Source of the DNA: Halobacterium wangiae
Lineage (GTDB): Archaea; Halobacteriota; Halobacteria; Halobacteriales; Halobacteriaceae
Direction of reading: 5' to 3'
Assembly: GCF_021249345.1 (NCBI RefSeq)
Contig: NZ_CP089588.1
Coordinates: 1,364,001-1,428,000, forward strand
DNA length: 64,000 nucleotides
Made by a program: the position numbers and the translations under genes. Shown piece after piece: positions 36,782 to 45,894 of this stretch; position 1 is the first letter of the stretch, and each line of letters begins with the position of its first letter. The notes under the pieces were generated by a model. It saw only the letters and a list, made by a program, of their open reading frames with translations. It made no database searches and was not told where the DNA came from.

Positions 36782-37904
36782 GGTCGACGGTCGCCGGGAT
36801 GGTGAAGTAGAACGTCGCTCCCTCACCGGAGTCGGACTCGACCCAGATGTCGCCGCCGTGGCGTTCGACGATGCGCTCGCACATCGCGAGGCCGATGCCG
36901 CTCTCACCGGCCTCTCCCGCTCCGTGGCCGTGAACCTGCTCGAAGACGGTGAAGATGCGGTCCTGGTGTTCGGCGGCGATACCGACCCCCTCGTCGGCGA
37001 CGGCGAACCGCCAGGTGTCACCCGTCCGTTCGCCGCTCACGTGGATCCGCGGCGGTTCGTCGCCGCTGTACCTGAGCGCGTTCGAGAGCAGGTTCTGGAA
37101 CACCTGTGCGAGCTGGTCCGAGTCCGCGGGCACCGTGGGGAGGTCGTCGACGGTGACTGTCGCGTCTGTCTCCTCGACCCGTAGCTGGAGGTCGGTGAGT
37201 ACGTCCTCGAGGACCGCGTTGGTGTCCGTCGGCTCGAACGCCCCGCCCTCGGTCGTGACGCGGGAGTACTCGAGGAGGCTCTCGATCATCGTCCGCATGC
37301 GGTCGGCGCCGTCCACCGCGTACTCGATGAACTCCTCGGCGTCCTCGTCCAGGTCGTCGCCGTATCGGTTCTCGATCAACTGGAGGTAACTCGACACCAT
37401 CCGCAGCGGCTCCTGGAGGTCGTGGGACGCCGCGTACGCGAACTGTTCGAGGCGCTCGTTCGACGCCGCCAGCTGTTCGACCGCGTCCTCGAGTTCGCTC
37501 GCCCGCGTCCTGGCCTGCGCGTTGTAGATGCCGGTGGCGAGTCCGGCGAGGCTGGCGAGTCCCGTCAGGATGAGGACGACCGACGGCTCGTCGACCTGTT
37601 CGCCGGGCTGGAGGCTGTAGAACCCGAGGACGGCGAGCATCACTACGAGCCCGCCGAAACACCAGGCAACGACGGTCGGGTAGAACTCGGGGTTGACCTG
37701 GAAGCGGTCCAGTCGGCTCCCGCCGTAGAGGATGACGAAGCCGGGACCGGCGACCAGCAGGAAGACGATGAGTTCGTCCAGTAGCGGGTCGCCGAGGTCC
37801 TGAGTGAGCACCCAGCCGACGGCGAGCACGACGTACAGCGCTCCGAGCGCGCCGACGAGTCGTCGTCCGCCGACGGCGGAGACGGAGCGCTCCCAGGCGT
37901 TCAT
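36756..37904 (-). CDS. membrane histidine kinase
   Basis: The 382-residue protein has several hydrophobic spans in the first 125 residues, a short coiled-coil linker, the HisKA box FAYAASHDLQEPLRM (phospho-acceptor H161) and an ATPase domain with the N box (NLLSNALRYS), DEGVGI and GIGLAMC. No response-regulator gene is adjacent, so it is an orphan sensor. The ATG at 37904 is preferred to a TTG three codons upstream. It ends inside the 3' end of the Rieske gene (26-base convergent overlap). Confidence 0.88.
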   Translation of the reverse strand: MNAWERSVSAVGGRRLVGALGALYVVLAVGWVLTQDLGDPLLDELIVFLLVAGPGFVILYGGSRLDRFQVNPEFYPTVVAWCFGGLVVMLAVLGFYSLQPGEQVDEPSVVLILTGLASLAGLATGIYNAQARTRASELEDAVEQLAASNERLEQFAYAASHDLQEPLRMVSSYLQLIENRYGDDLDEDAEEFIEYAVDGADRMRTMIESLLEYSRVTTEGGAFEPTDTNAVLEDVLTDLQLRVEETDATVTVDDLPTVPADSDQLAQVFQNLLSNALRYSGDEPPRIHVSGERTGDTWRFAVADEGVGIAAEHQDRIFTVFEQVHGHGAGEAGESGIGLAMCERIVERHGGDIWVESDSGEGATFYFTIPATVDPTPAAGVP

Positions 37905-37952
37905 TTCCTCCAAGTACGCGAACAGTCCTAATAATGTCGTGGGAGCGGCCGT

Positions 37953-39923
37953 CTAGAACTTCTCCAGCAGCCGGCCGTAGAAGTCGCTGCCGCCGCCCTC
38001 CGCGAGTTTCTCCACGATGAGTTCGGGCGTCGAGCGCGCGAGGTGGTCCTTCACGGGGGAGCGCTCGACGACGAGTTCGCCGTCCTCCAGCCCCCTCGCG
38101 CGGATGCCGTCGACGGTCACGTCGAAGCCGCACTGCTCGGCGATCTCGCCCGCGAGGTGGGAGACGAACACGCCAGACGCGCCGGCCTCGTGGAGTTCCT
38201 CGAGGATGCCCGCGACGATCTTCGCCGACGCCCCGGGCTCCGTGATCGACTCGAGTTCGTCGACGAGCACGAGTTTCCGCGCGGCGCCCTCCGTGAGCCC
38301 CGCGAAGTCCCGGAGCGTCGCCTCGAAGGCGCCCGCGTCCAGCGTCCCCTGGGACTTCGCGTAGTAGTGGAGTTCCTCGACCTCGGGGACGCGGGCGGAC
38401 TCGGCGGGCACCGGGAGGCCCATGTGCGCGAGCACGACGACGACGGCCACGAGGTCCAGCGTGCTCGTCTTCCCGCCGGAGTTCACGCCCGACAGCAGCG
38501 AGACGCCGTCGACGCCGTAGTCCACGGGGTCGACGTCCTCGAAGTCGACGTCGAGGATGGGCGAGCGGCCGCCGTCGACGTCGAACCCGCGCCCGCCGCG
38601 CTCGGCGAGCACGCAGTCGAAGTCGTCGGCGAACCGCGCGACGGCCAGTTCCACGTCCAGGTCCAGCGCCCGGTTCACGAGCGCCCCCGTCGGCTCCCGG
38701 AGGTCCGCGAGCGTCGCCGCGAGGTCGCGCTTGCGCTCGGCGGCACGCCGGTCCCGGGTCGCGGTGAGGTCCTCGCGGAGCCGCGAGACCGCCTCCTCGT
38801 CGTGAGTCACCGGGAACGTCGGGTCGTCGCCGAACGCCCGGCGCGCGACCGCCGCCTCGCCGTCCCGCAGGTCGAGTGCGTCCACGAGGTTGTCGCGGGC
38901 GGCGTCGACGGCCGCGGCGTACTCGTCGGCGAGTTCCCGGGAGAGCAGACTGTCGACCCCCGCGCCGCGCTCCACGAGGCTCAGCAGGTCCGCGCCCTCG
39001 ATGGTCACGTCCTGCTCCTGGATGGCCTCCCGGAGCCGGTCGTTCGCCACGGACTCGGACGTCGAGACGGCGGCGTCGAGGTCGTCGACGGCCGTCGACA
39101 GGCGGTCGAGTTCCTCGTCGCCGGCGACGCTCCCGTCGCTCTCCAACTGTTCGAGCGCCGCGTCCAGTTCGTCCAGGTCGACGTCCGTCTCCAGCCCCGC
39201 GGCCTGGTGGACCGCGACGGCCGCCCGGATGCGGTCGCGGTTCGTCGCGAAGAAGGAGAGCACGCGCTCCGGCACGACCTCCTCCGGTCGGTCGAGCGCG
39301 TCCGGTTCGACGCGCACGTCGCCCTCGACCTCGACGCCGACGAACGCCTCGTCGAGCGCGACCACCGTCGAGTACCCCCGCGCCAGATCCGCCAGGCCGC
39401 GGGCGTCCTCGACGACTTCAACGGACAACTCGGGGAACGTCTCCCGCGCCGCGCTGTACGTCTCCGCGTCGGTCGTGGCGAGACACCGGTCCCGGACCGC
39501 GAGACTGTCCGGCCGCGACAGCGGTTCGACGCCGTCCAGCGCCTCCAGCACTGCGAGGTCGGGGTCGCGCTCCATCGCCGCCGCGGCGAACTCGTTGACC
39601 TCCGCGATACGCGAGTCGACGGCGCTCGGGTAGAACGTCCGCAGCCGCTGGCTCGCGTACTCCGTCACCGCGCGCTCCTGCAGCAGTTCGAGGACGACCT
39701 CGTGCACCTCCCGCGCGCGGTCCGTGGCGAGGAAGCCGCCGTCGTCGTCGTGGCGCGCGCGGATGGCGCCCTGGACGATGCGCGCGGCCCGCCCCTCGCT
39801 GACGCCCGGCGCGGCCGCGACGGCCGCCACGTCGCCGCGCTCCAGGGCGTCCTCGGGGTCATCGAGCGACCTGAGGGCGTCCGCGGTCTTCGCACCCACG
39901 CCCGGAATCGCCTCCAGTTCCAT
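37953..39923 (-). CDS. archaeal MutS-family ATPase with N-terminal HhH domain
   Basis: The 656-residue protein starts with a helix-hairpin-helix region (AIPGVGAKTADALRSL), followed by long helical lever regions and a C-terminal MutS ATPase with Walker A SGVNSGGKTST and Walker B VLVDELES. It is closer to MutS2-type proteins than to mismatch-sensing MutS1, because the mismatch-reading domain is not evident. No Smr nuclease domain is seen. A role in recombination or repair is likely but not shown. Confidence 0.85.
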   Translation of the reverse strand: MELEAIPGVGAKTADALRSLDDPEDALERGDVAAVAAAPGVSEGRAARIVQGAIRARHDDDGGFLATDRAREVHEVVLELLQERAVTEYASQRLRTFYPSAVDSRIAEVNEFAAAAMERDPDLAVLEALDGVEPLSRPDSLAVRDRCLATTDAETYSAARETFPELSVEVVEDARGLADLARGYSTVVALDEAFVGVEVEGDVRVEPDALDRPEEVVPERVLSFFATNRDRIRAAVAVHQAAGLETDVDLDELDAALEQLESDGSVAGDEELDRLSTAVDDLDAAVSTSESVANDRLREAIQEQDVTIEGADLLSLVERGAGVDSLLSRELADEYAAAVDAARDNLVDALDLRDGEAAVARRAFGDDPTFPVTHDEEAVSRLREDLTATRDRRAAERKRDLAATLADLREPTGALVNRALDLDVELAVARFADDFDCVLAERGGRGFDVDGGRSPILDVDFEDVDPVDYGVDGVSLLSGVNSGGKTSTLDLVAVVVVLAHMGLPVPAESARVPEVEELHYYAKSQGTLDAGAFEATLRDFAGLTEGAARKLVLVDELESITEPGASAKIVAGILEELHEAGASGVFVSHLAGEIAEQCGFDVTVDGIRARGLEDGELVVERSPVKDHLARSTPELIVEKLAEGGGSDFYGRLLEKF

Positions 39924-40231
39924 CGCCCGGGCCTACGTGCCCCGCGCCAAAGGTCTTACGAGGGTTCGTGTCAGGTGGTGTGTACTCCGTTGGTGGCGAC
40001 GACTCCGTTAGAATGCCCTCGCGTCGCTCGGCTCCCGGGCACCGGAAGACTCGCGTCGCTCGTCTTCCGAGGTCACGTTCGCTACGCTCACGTGACTCTC
40101 GCTGCGCTCCTTGCGGTGCTTACTTCGTCCGGGTTCGCCGACCGGCGCTCGCCCTTTCAGTCCGCCAGGGTGTCGGTCGTGGAGTAGGCAAGTCTGCATT
40201 CGAACTCTGGCGTTGCAGGAAGAGCCGCCAA
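39924..40231. other. intergenic spacer with CCTTTCAGTCC repeat
   Basis: This 308-base stretch lies between the 5' end of the MutS-family gene and the 3' end of tatC. I see no supported reading frame. It contains GCCCTTTCAGTCCGCCAGGG (40151-40170), related to sequences near 58167 and 61805, together with clustered short CGCTCG-type repeats. Its function is unknown; a terminator or a selfish spacer repeat are options. Confidence 0.5.
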
Positions 40232-41362
40232 CTAATTTCCAGTCCACCGCAGCAGCGCGAGCGTCCCCTCGAAGAGGGCGATCATAGTGATGGCGACGAT
40301 GATGGGGACGACGCCGGTCGGGTCGATGGCGCCGAACGTGAACGAGATCCCCGCGAACGCCGCCCAGAACAGCAGGCGGCGGCTCTCCAGCCAGCGCCGG
40401 GTGACGACGCCGAGCATGATGGCGAGCATGATGAACAGCGGAATCTGGAAGACGACGGCGAGGTACCCCATCACCATCAGTATGAGGTTGAACGTCGTGC
40501 CGAGTGCGAACGCGACGTCGGCCGTGCCCTCGGTGTACCCCTGGAAGTAGTCCATCGTGTACGGGAGCACGAGGAGATAGCCGAACAGGACGCCGAGCAC
40601 GGCGAGCACGAGGCTGCTGGGGACGGCCGCGAGGTAGTAGCGCCGCTCGTGCTTGTACAGGCCGGGGCGCATGAACGCGTAGGACTCGTAGACGAAGACG
40701 GGGAGCGCGACGACGAGGCCGGCGAGGCTGGCGACCTTCACCTGCGTGATGATGAGCTCCAGCGGGTGGTAAACGCGGGGGTCGACGGCCTCGCCGCCCG
40801 GGAGGACGTAGTTCCAGATGGTGGTGATGAGCCCCTCGGTGAGCGGGAAGACGACGACGCTGGCGAGCCCCGCCACGGCGATGACGATGGCGAGGCGCTT
40901 GATCATCTCCTCGATGTGGACGGCGAGGGGCTGTTCGGCGTCGCTCTCGGGCGCACTCGCCACCAGGTCGTCGTCGGACGTCGGCGTCTCGTCCGGCTCG
41001 ATGACGGTCTCCGTGGCGGAGTCGCCCGGTTCGTCGGCCTGGTGTTCCTCGTCGGCGAGCAACTGGGGGTCCGACGCCGTCGAGGGTCCCTCCCGGGTCT
41101 CGGGGGTGTGGAAGTCCTCGGCGGTCCACCCGTCGCCGCTCGACTGCGGGCGAATCGCGGGCGTGAGGTCGCTCCAGTCGCCGAGTCGGCCGCCGGGTTC
41201 GATGGAGCGGACGGCCGGGGTGAGGTCGCCCCAGTCGGTGCGGTCGGTGCGGTCGGCGGGGGCGTCCTCGACGCGGCGGACGGCTGGCTCGAGGCCACTC
41301 CAGTCGACGCGTGGCGCACGCTCGCCGTGCACGTCGCGTCCGCCGTCCGGTTCCTCGGCCAT
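40232..41362 (-). CDS. Tat translocase TatC, single-domain type with N-terminal repeats
   Basis: The 376-residue protein has about six membrane spans in its C-terminal 240 residues (HIEEMIKRLAIVIAV onwards, with FMRPGLYKHERR), the usual TatC fold. It is the receptor of twin-arginine substrates, corresponding to haloarchaeal TatCo. The first 140 residues are acidic and cytosolic and hold three tandem units of the form DW..L.PA.R (residues 20-29, 43-52, 62-71). The gene is divergent from the double TatC gene, each with its own TATA-like box. Confidence 0.9.
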   Translation of the reverse strand: MAEEPDGGRDVHGERAPRVDWSGLEPAVRRVEDAPADRTDRTDWGDLTPAVRSIEPGGRLGDWSDLTPAIRPQSSGDGWTAEDFHTPETREGPSTASDPQLLADEEHQADEPGDSATETVIEPDETPTSDDDLVASAPESDAEQPLAVHIEEMIKRLAIVIAVAGLASVVVFPLTEGLITTIWNYVLPGGEAVDPRVYHPLELIITQVKVASLAGLVVALPVFVYESYAFMRPGLYKHERRYYLAAVPSSLVLAVLGVLFGYLLVLPYTMDYFQGYTEGTADVAFALGTTFNLILMVMGYLAVVFQIPLFIMLAIMLGVVTRRWLESRRLLFWAAFAGISFTFGAIDPTGVVPIIVAITMIALFEGTLALLRWTGN

Positions 41363-41454
41363 TACTGGTCGCCTCTTGGCGGCGGGTCCGTTATAGGCTT
41401 TCTTTTGGCGGTCGACGGGAAGATTGATAATTGCGAGCGGGTTAGCCGGTTCCA
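41363..41454. promoter_or_regulatory. divergent tatC promoter region
   Basis: In 92 bases two promoters face away from each other. AGCCTATAAC on the minus strand (41390-41399) is about 32 bases from the TatCo-type start. GATAATT (41425-41431) on the plus strand is about 27 bases from the TatCt-type start. TTGGCGG occurs twice between them and could bind a shared regulator. Confidence 0.5.
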
Positions 41455-43620
41455 ATGAGTAGCTCCGGCTCGGACATCGTGGATCCGGACACGGCGCGTG
41501 CCATCGGCTCCGGCCGGGAGACAGTCGGCGTGCTGTTGCGCTCTGCACAGAAGCGCCTCCAGCACGTCTTCATCGCGTTCGCTCTCGGTCTCGTCGGCGG
41601 CATCTTCGCGATGCGACTGTACGTCTGGCCGGAACTCCGCGAGGACCTGCTCGTCGAGACCGCGGAAATCATCGCCCAGACGCCGTTCGACGTCATCCTG
41701 ATGCAGGTGAAGATCGGGCTGTTCACCGGCGTCGCGTTCATCGTCCCGGTCGTCCTCTACCACGCCCGCGAACCGCTACGGGAGCGGGACATGATCCCGG
41801 AGCTTCGCATCACGAAGTACCACGTCTTCGGCTTCGTCGTGGTGTTCCTGGGGCTGGCCGCCGTCGGCATCGCCTACGCCTACCTCCTGTTCTTCCCGCT
41901 GATGTTCGACTTCCTGGCGGGGAACGCCGTGGGGTCCGGGCTGGCGCCGAAGTACTCCATCGTGAAGTGGACGGAGTTCATCTTCTTCCTCGCACTGTCG
42001 TTCGCGCTCGCGGCCCAGCTACCTCTCCTGATGTCGGCGCTCTCGTACACCGGCATCGTCCCCTACGAGACGTTCCGGGACAAGTGGAAGTACGCCGTGA
42101 TGGGCATCTTCGCGTTCGGCGCGATGTTCTCCCCGCCGGACCCGTTCACGCAACTGCTGTGGGCGACGCCGCTTATCCTGCTGTACGGACTGTCGCTGTA
42201 CCTCTCGAAGGTCGTCGTGACGATGAAACGCGGCCGCGAACACGTCGACGTCGGTGGCGTGTTCCGCGAGCGCTGGAACCGCATCCTCGGCGTGGCCGTC
42301 CTCGGGTTCGGCGCGGGCTACGCGTTCGGCAACTTCGAGGGCGTCGCGGCGATCAACGACGGTCTCGCTGCCATCGGGTCGTCGGTGCGGCTCTCGACCG
42401 CGGCGGCGACGTTCGGCGTCCCGGCGGAGACGAGTTTCCTCCTGCTCGGCGCCATCTTCGCGGCGGTCGCGCTGCTCGCGGCGCTGTTCTACTACGTCTA
42501 CGTCGCCGTCGAACGCGCCGCGAAGGCGGTCGCCGCGGCGGGCGGCGGCGCACCCACCGAGATCGACCTCGACGTCGTCGACGTCCAGGGCGTCCGCGCC
42601 GCACCCCCGGAGAAGTTCGCGTCGATGAGCGAGGACGAGGCGATGGCCGCCGCCCAGCGCGCGCTCGAGGACGGTGACGACCAGAAGGCCCAGGCCATCC
42701 TCGACCGCTTCGACGAGGTCCAGGCCGAACTCGAGGCCCAGGCCGAGGAGAGCGAGGACGAGTCCAACCCGGTCCAGAGCACGGCAGCGGGGATGATGGA
42801 CGCGTTCACCGAGGAGGAGACGACCGAGGACGACATCGGCGGCTACTACTACGACATCCGGTTCATCCTCGGCAGCCTGCGCTCGCGGGCGTTCCGCATC
42901 GTCGGGACGTTCATGGCGCTTCTGGTCACCATCTTCGGGTGGTTCTACTACGGCGGGTTCGCGGAGCTGCGCGACGACTTCATCGCGCGCATCCCCCAGG
43001 ACGTCCAGCCGGCGGGCGACGTCGCGTGGCCCATCACGCTCCACCCGGTCGAGGCGCTCGTCTTCCAGGTGAAGATCTCGACCGTGCTGGCGACCATCGG
43101 CGTGCTCCCCATCCTGATCTACTACATGTGGCCGGCGCTCGCCGACCGCGGCCTCGTCACCGGCGACCGGCGCACCATCCTGGTGTGGGGCGGCGGCATC
43201 GTCGGCGGCCTCGCGGTCGGGAGCTACCTCGGCTACTCGTTCGTGGCGCCGGAGCTCATCTCCTTCCTCGTCTACGACGCACTCCAGTCGGGGATGGTCA
43301 TCAGCTACACCGTCAGCAACTTCGCGTGGATGGTGTTCCTGCTCACCGTCGGTATCGGCCTGCTGGCGGACATCCCGGTGACGATGGTGCTGTTCCACCT
43401 CGGCGGCATCGTCTCCTACGACACGATGCGGCGGCGCTGGCGCGTCCCCGTGCTCTCCATCTTCGCGTTCAGTTCCCTCGTCACGCCGGACAGCCTCTAC
43501 ACGATGTTCCTCATCGCGCTCCCGATGATCCTGATGTACTTCCTGGGGCTGGGGATACTGTTCGTCGTCACGCTCGGCGGCCGCCGCGGCGGGCCGCGGA
43601 CGCCGGCCTCTGAGGCGTAA
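41455..43620 (+). CDS. Tat translocase TatC, double-domain type (TatCt)
   Basis: The 721-residue protein carries two TatC domains: residues about 20-280 (LQHVFIAFALGLVGG, REPLRERDM, FLALSFALAAQLPLL) and about 465-715 (FRIVGTFMALLVTIF, DIPVTMVLFHLGG), joined by an acidic linker and extra hydrophobic helices for about 14 spans. This fused TatC is a known haloarchaeal speciality and fits the heavy use of Tat export there. The start ATG follows its TATA-like box. No tatA is adjacent. Confidence 0.93.
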   Translation: MSSSGSDIVDPDTARAIGSGRETVGVLLRSAQKRLQHVFIAFALGLVGGIFAMRLYVWPELREDLLVETAEIIAQTPFDVILMQVKIGLFTGVAFIVPVVLYHAREPLRERDMIPELRITKYHVFGFVVVFLGLAAVGIAYAYLLFFPLMFDFLAGNAVGSGLAPKYSIVKWTEFIFFLALSFALAAQLPLLMSALSYTGIVPYETFRDKWKYAVMGIFAFGAMFSPPDPFTQLLWATPLILLYGLSLYLSKVVVTMKRGREHVDVGGVFRERWNRILGVAVLGFGAGYAFGNFEGVAAINDGLAAIGSSVRLSTAAATFGVPAETSFLLLGAIFAAVALLAALFYYVYVAVERAAKAVAAAGGGAPTEIDLDVVDVQGVRAAPPEKFASMSEDEAMAAAQRALEDGDDQKAQAILDRFDEVQAELEAQAEESEDESNPVQSTAAGMMDAFTEEETTEDDIGGYYYDIRFILGSLRSRAFRIVGTFMALLVTIFGWFYYGGFAELRDDFIARIPQDVQPAGDVAWPITLHPVEALVFQVKISTVLATIGVLPILIYYMWPALADRGLVTGDRRTILVWGGGIVGGLAVGSYLGYSFVAPELISFLVYDALQSGMVISYTVSNFAWMVFLLTVGIGLLADIPVTMVLFHLGGIVSYDTMRRRWRVPVLSIFAFSSLVTPDSLYTMFLIALPMILMYFLGLGILFVVTLGGRRGGPRTPASEA

Positions 43621-43792
43621 CTCGCTCCGGCACCGGTAGCACGTCTCACTCGACCGCTCTCTGTACGCGACCCACTACGACGAGTAGCAGTTGGCTCGGT
43701 GGTGGCTGGCTCGTAACGCAGTCCTCGAACCGACGTTCCAGTGGCACGGCCGAGACGCACCGCTTATACTCTCTGGATAATACTGGGGTAAT

Positions 43793-43969
43793 ATGCCCAA
43801 GATCAGCGTGGAGGTGCCCGAGGAACTCCTCGCGGACCTCGACGAACACGTCGGCGACGACGGGAAGTTCGTGAACCGCAGCGACGCCATCCGGGCGTCC
43901 ATCCGGAAGACCCTCGACGTCCTCGACGACATCGACGACCGCCACGGGAGGCTCGACGATGAGGAGTGA
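43793..43969 (+). CDS. ribbon-helix-helix (CopG-like) DNA-binding protein
   Basis: The 58-residue product begins MPKISVEVPEELLADLDEHV and has FVNRSDAIRASIRKTL in the helix region, the ribbon-helix-helix pattern. It dimerises to bind DNA. A TATA-like CTTATACT (43763-43770) lies 26 bases upstream, so the mRNA is probably leaderless. Its last bases overlap the start of the transporter gene by 11 bases, so it may regulate that operon; that is inference. Confidence 0.85.
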   Translation: MPKISVEVPEELLADLDEHVGDDGKFVNRSDAIRASIRKTLDVLDDIDDRHGRLDDEE

Positions 43970-44672
43970 GGAGCGACTGGCGACCGGCCGCATCGTCCTC
44001 GTCGGCCTGTTCGTCACCGCGCTGGTGACCGCCCAGCTCACCGCCTCGAAGATCCTGCTGTTCGAGATCCCGTTCAGCCTCCCGTTCGCGGAGTCGGCGC
44101 TCGTGATGCCCGGCGCGGCGTTGGCCTACGCGCTGACGTTCTTCGCGTCGGACTGCTACTCCGAACTGTACGGCCGCCGGGCCGCCCAGGTGATGGTGAA
44201 CGTCGGCTTCGCGATGACGCTCGTGATGCTCGCGCTCGTCTACACCACCATCGAGGCGCCCATCGCGGGGTTCTCGCCGGTCGGCCAGGGCGAGTTCTCC
44301 CGCGTGCTGTGGTCGAGTTCGAACGTCGTGGTCGGCAGCCTGCTCGCCTACGTCGTCAGCCAGAACTGGGACGTGATCGCGTTCCACGCCATCCGCGAGC
44401 GCACCGGCAGCGACCTCCTCTGGGTGCGGAACGTCGCGTCGACGGCGACCAGCCAGGCCATCGACACGGTCATCTTCATCACCGTCGCGTTCTGGGCGGC
44501 GCCCACCCTCTTCGGCGTCGGCACCGCGAACACGCTCGACGAGATCCTCGCGCTGGTCGTCGGGCAGTACGTGCTCAAACTCGGCATCGCCGTCCTGGAC
44601 ACGCCGTTCGTCTACGCCGTCGTCGGCGCGTTCCGCGACCGCGGCCTCGGCACCACCCCGGTCACGGAGTAG
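43959..44672 (+). CDS. queuosine precursor transporter (YhhQ/VUT family)
   Basis: The 237-residue protein has six hydrophobic spans and the family segments LVTAQLTASKILLFEI, ALTFFASDCYSELYGRRAA and GSDLLWVRNVASTATSQAIDT. YhhQ proteins import queuine-type deazapurine precursors; in haloarchaea the likely use is archaeosine at tRNA position 15, which is inference. It overlaps the ribbon-helix-helix gene by 11 bases. Confidence 0.9.
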   Translation: MRSEERLATGRIVLVGLFVTALVTAQLTASKILLFEIPFSLPFAESALVMPGAALAYALTFFASDCYSELYGRRAAQVMVNVGFAMTLVMLALVYTTIEAPIAGFSPVGQGEFSRVLWSSSNVVVGSLLAYVVSQNWDVIAFHAIRERTGSDLLWVRNVASTATSQAIDTVIFITVAFWAAPTLFGVGTANTLDEILALVVGQYVLKLGIAVLDTPFVYAVVGAFRDRGLGTTPVTE

Positions 44673-44724
44673 CCCGTTCCCGCTTTCGTCTACTTTTATC
44701 ACCCCGTATCCCAGAGCGCGGTAC

Positions 44725-45894
44725 GTGACAGCAACCAGGGCACTCGCGGTCTGCACGCTGGTCGTGCTCGCCGGCTGTACCGGCGCACTCGGCCCATTCG
44801 GTAGTGGTGACGACGGTCCGTCGCCACCGCCGGGTGTCGAGGACGACGCCGTGAACGCCACGGTGCTCCTCGACGCGCACGTCGCATCGCTGGAGAACGA
44901 GTCGTTCACCGCCACGCTCCCGGGTGGACCGGCGGGCCACGGCGGCAGCGTGACCGCTCGCGTGAGCGCGAACGACACCGCTCGCGTGGCACGCGAATCG
45001 GCGCTCGGCGGGACGGCGAACGTCTACGTCGCCGACGGCAGGTCGTACTGGGCTACCGACGAGTCGGCCACGGAGTACGTCGTCTCGAACTGGTCGGCGC
45101 GCCACGACCGCTCGCCGCGCGCCCAGTTCGCGGCACCGCCGGCACTCAGGCAGACGCTCGGCGTCGTCGACGGCCGCGCCTCGCCGGCGCTCTCGCCGAA
45201 CGGGACCGTCGAGCGTGACGGCCGCACGCTCTGGCGGCTGGACGTCGAACCGTCGAACCAGACGACCGCCGCCGCGCTCTCGGACGTCCACGGCCGCGTG
45301 CTCGCCACACCGGACGGCCGCATCGTCGAGGCCGCCTACCACTACGACCGCAGCGGGACGGCCGTGAATCTGACGTACGAACTCTCGGCCGTCGAGGAGA
45401 CGGTCGTCGAGCGCCCCGACTGGGTGGACGACGCGCGCCGCCACGGCGACTACCGCGGCTTCGGGTCCGACGACCGCCGCCTCACGACGGACGTCCCCGC
45501 GGGATTCTCGGGGGAGTCCCGCGGTCTCGTCACGCTCGTCGGCGTCCCCGAACGCGCGAACCACGGCGACGTCAGGGCCAGGCCGGTCGGCGTCACCGAG
45601 GACCCGCTGGGGGACGCCGTCGTCGCCTGGTACGCGTCCGTCCAGGCGGCAGCCAGCCACGACCACGCCTTCCTCACGTTCCAGTACAACGAGTCGCTGC
45701 TCCCCGCGAACGGCTCGGAGTCCGAACTCGACGTCTACCGGTACTCGAAGCAGGAGGCGGCGTTCGTCGCGCTCGACGCGGACGTCGACACCGAGGAGAA
45801 CGAAGCGTCGGTGCGCGTCGACGACGCCAACGGCCTCTACGTCGTCTTCCACACGCCGACGTACGAGCGACTCCGCGAGCGCCTGGAGGACTAG
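44725..45894 (+). CDS. secreted lipoprotein, DUF7537-like
   Basis: The 389-residue protein begins with a hydrophobic signal and a lipobox (VLAGCTG) using a GTG start at 44725. The mature protein is acidic, with repeated NxT/S sites suitable for N-glycosylation and a beta-rich pattern typical of surface lipoproteins that haloarchaeal genomes label DUF7537. The role is unknown. It ends in a four-base convergent overlap with rlmE. Confidence 0.75.
   Translation: MTATRALAVCTLVVLAGCTGALGPFGSGDDGPSPPPGVEDDAVNATVLLDAHVASLENESFTATLPGGPAGHGGSVTARVSANDTARVARESALGGTANVYVADGRSYWATDESATEYVVSNWSARHDRSPRAQFAAPPALRQTLGVVDGRASPALSPNGTVERDGRTLWRLDVEPSNQTTAAALSDVHGRVLATPDGRIVEAAYHYDRSGTAVNLTYELSAVEETVVERPDWVDDARRHGDYRGFGSDDRRLTTDVPAGFSGESRGLVTLVGVPERANHGDVRARPVGVTEDPLGDAVVAWYASVQAAASHDHAFLTFQYNESLLPANGSESELDVYRYSKQEAAFVALDADVDTEENEASVRVDDANGLYVVFHTPTYERLRERLED

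Noticed and set aside
38043-40187. 714-codon plus-strand open frame over the MutS-family gene
   Set aside because: It is the antisense shadow of a well-supported ATPase gene and has unnatural Arg/Val/Glu composition.
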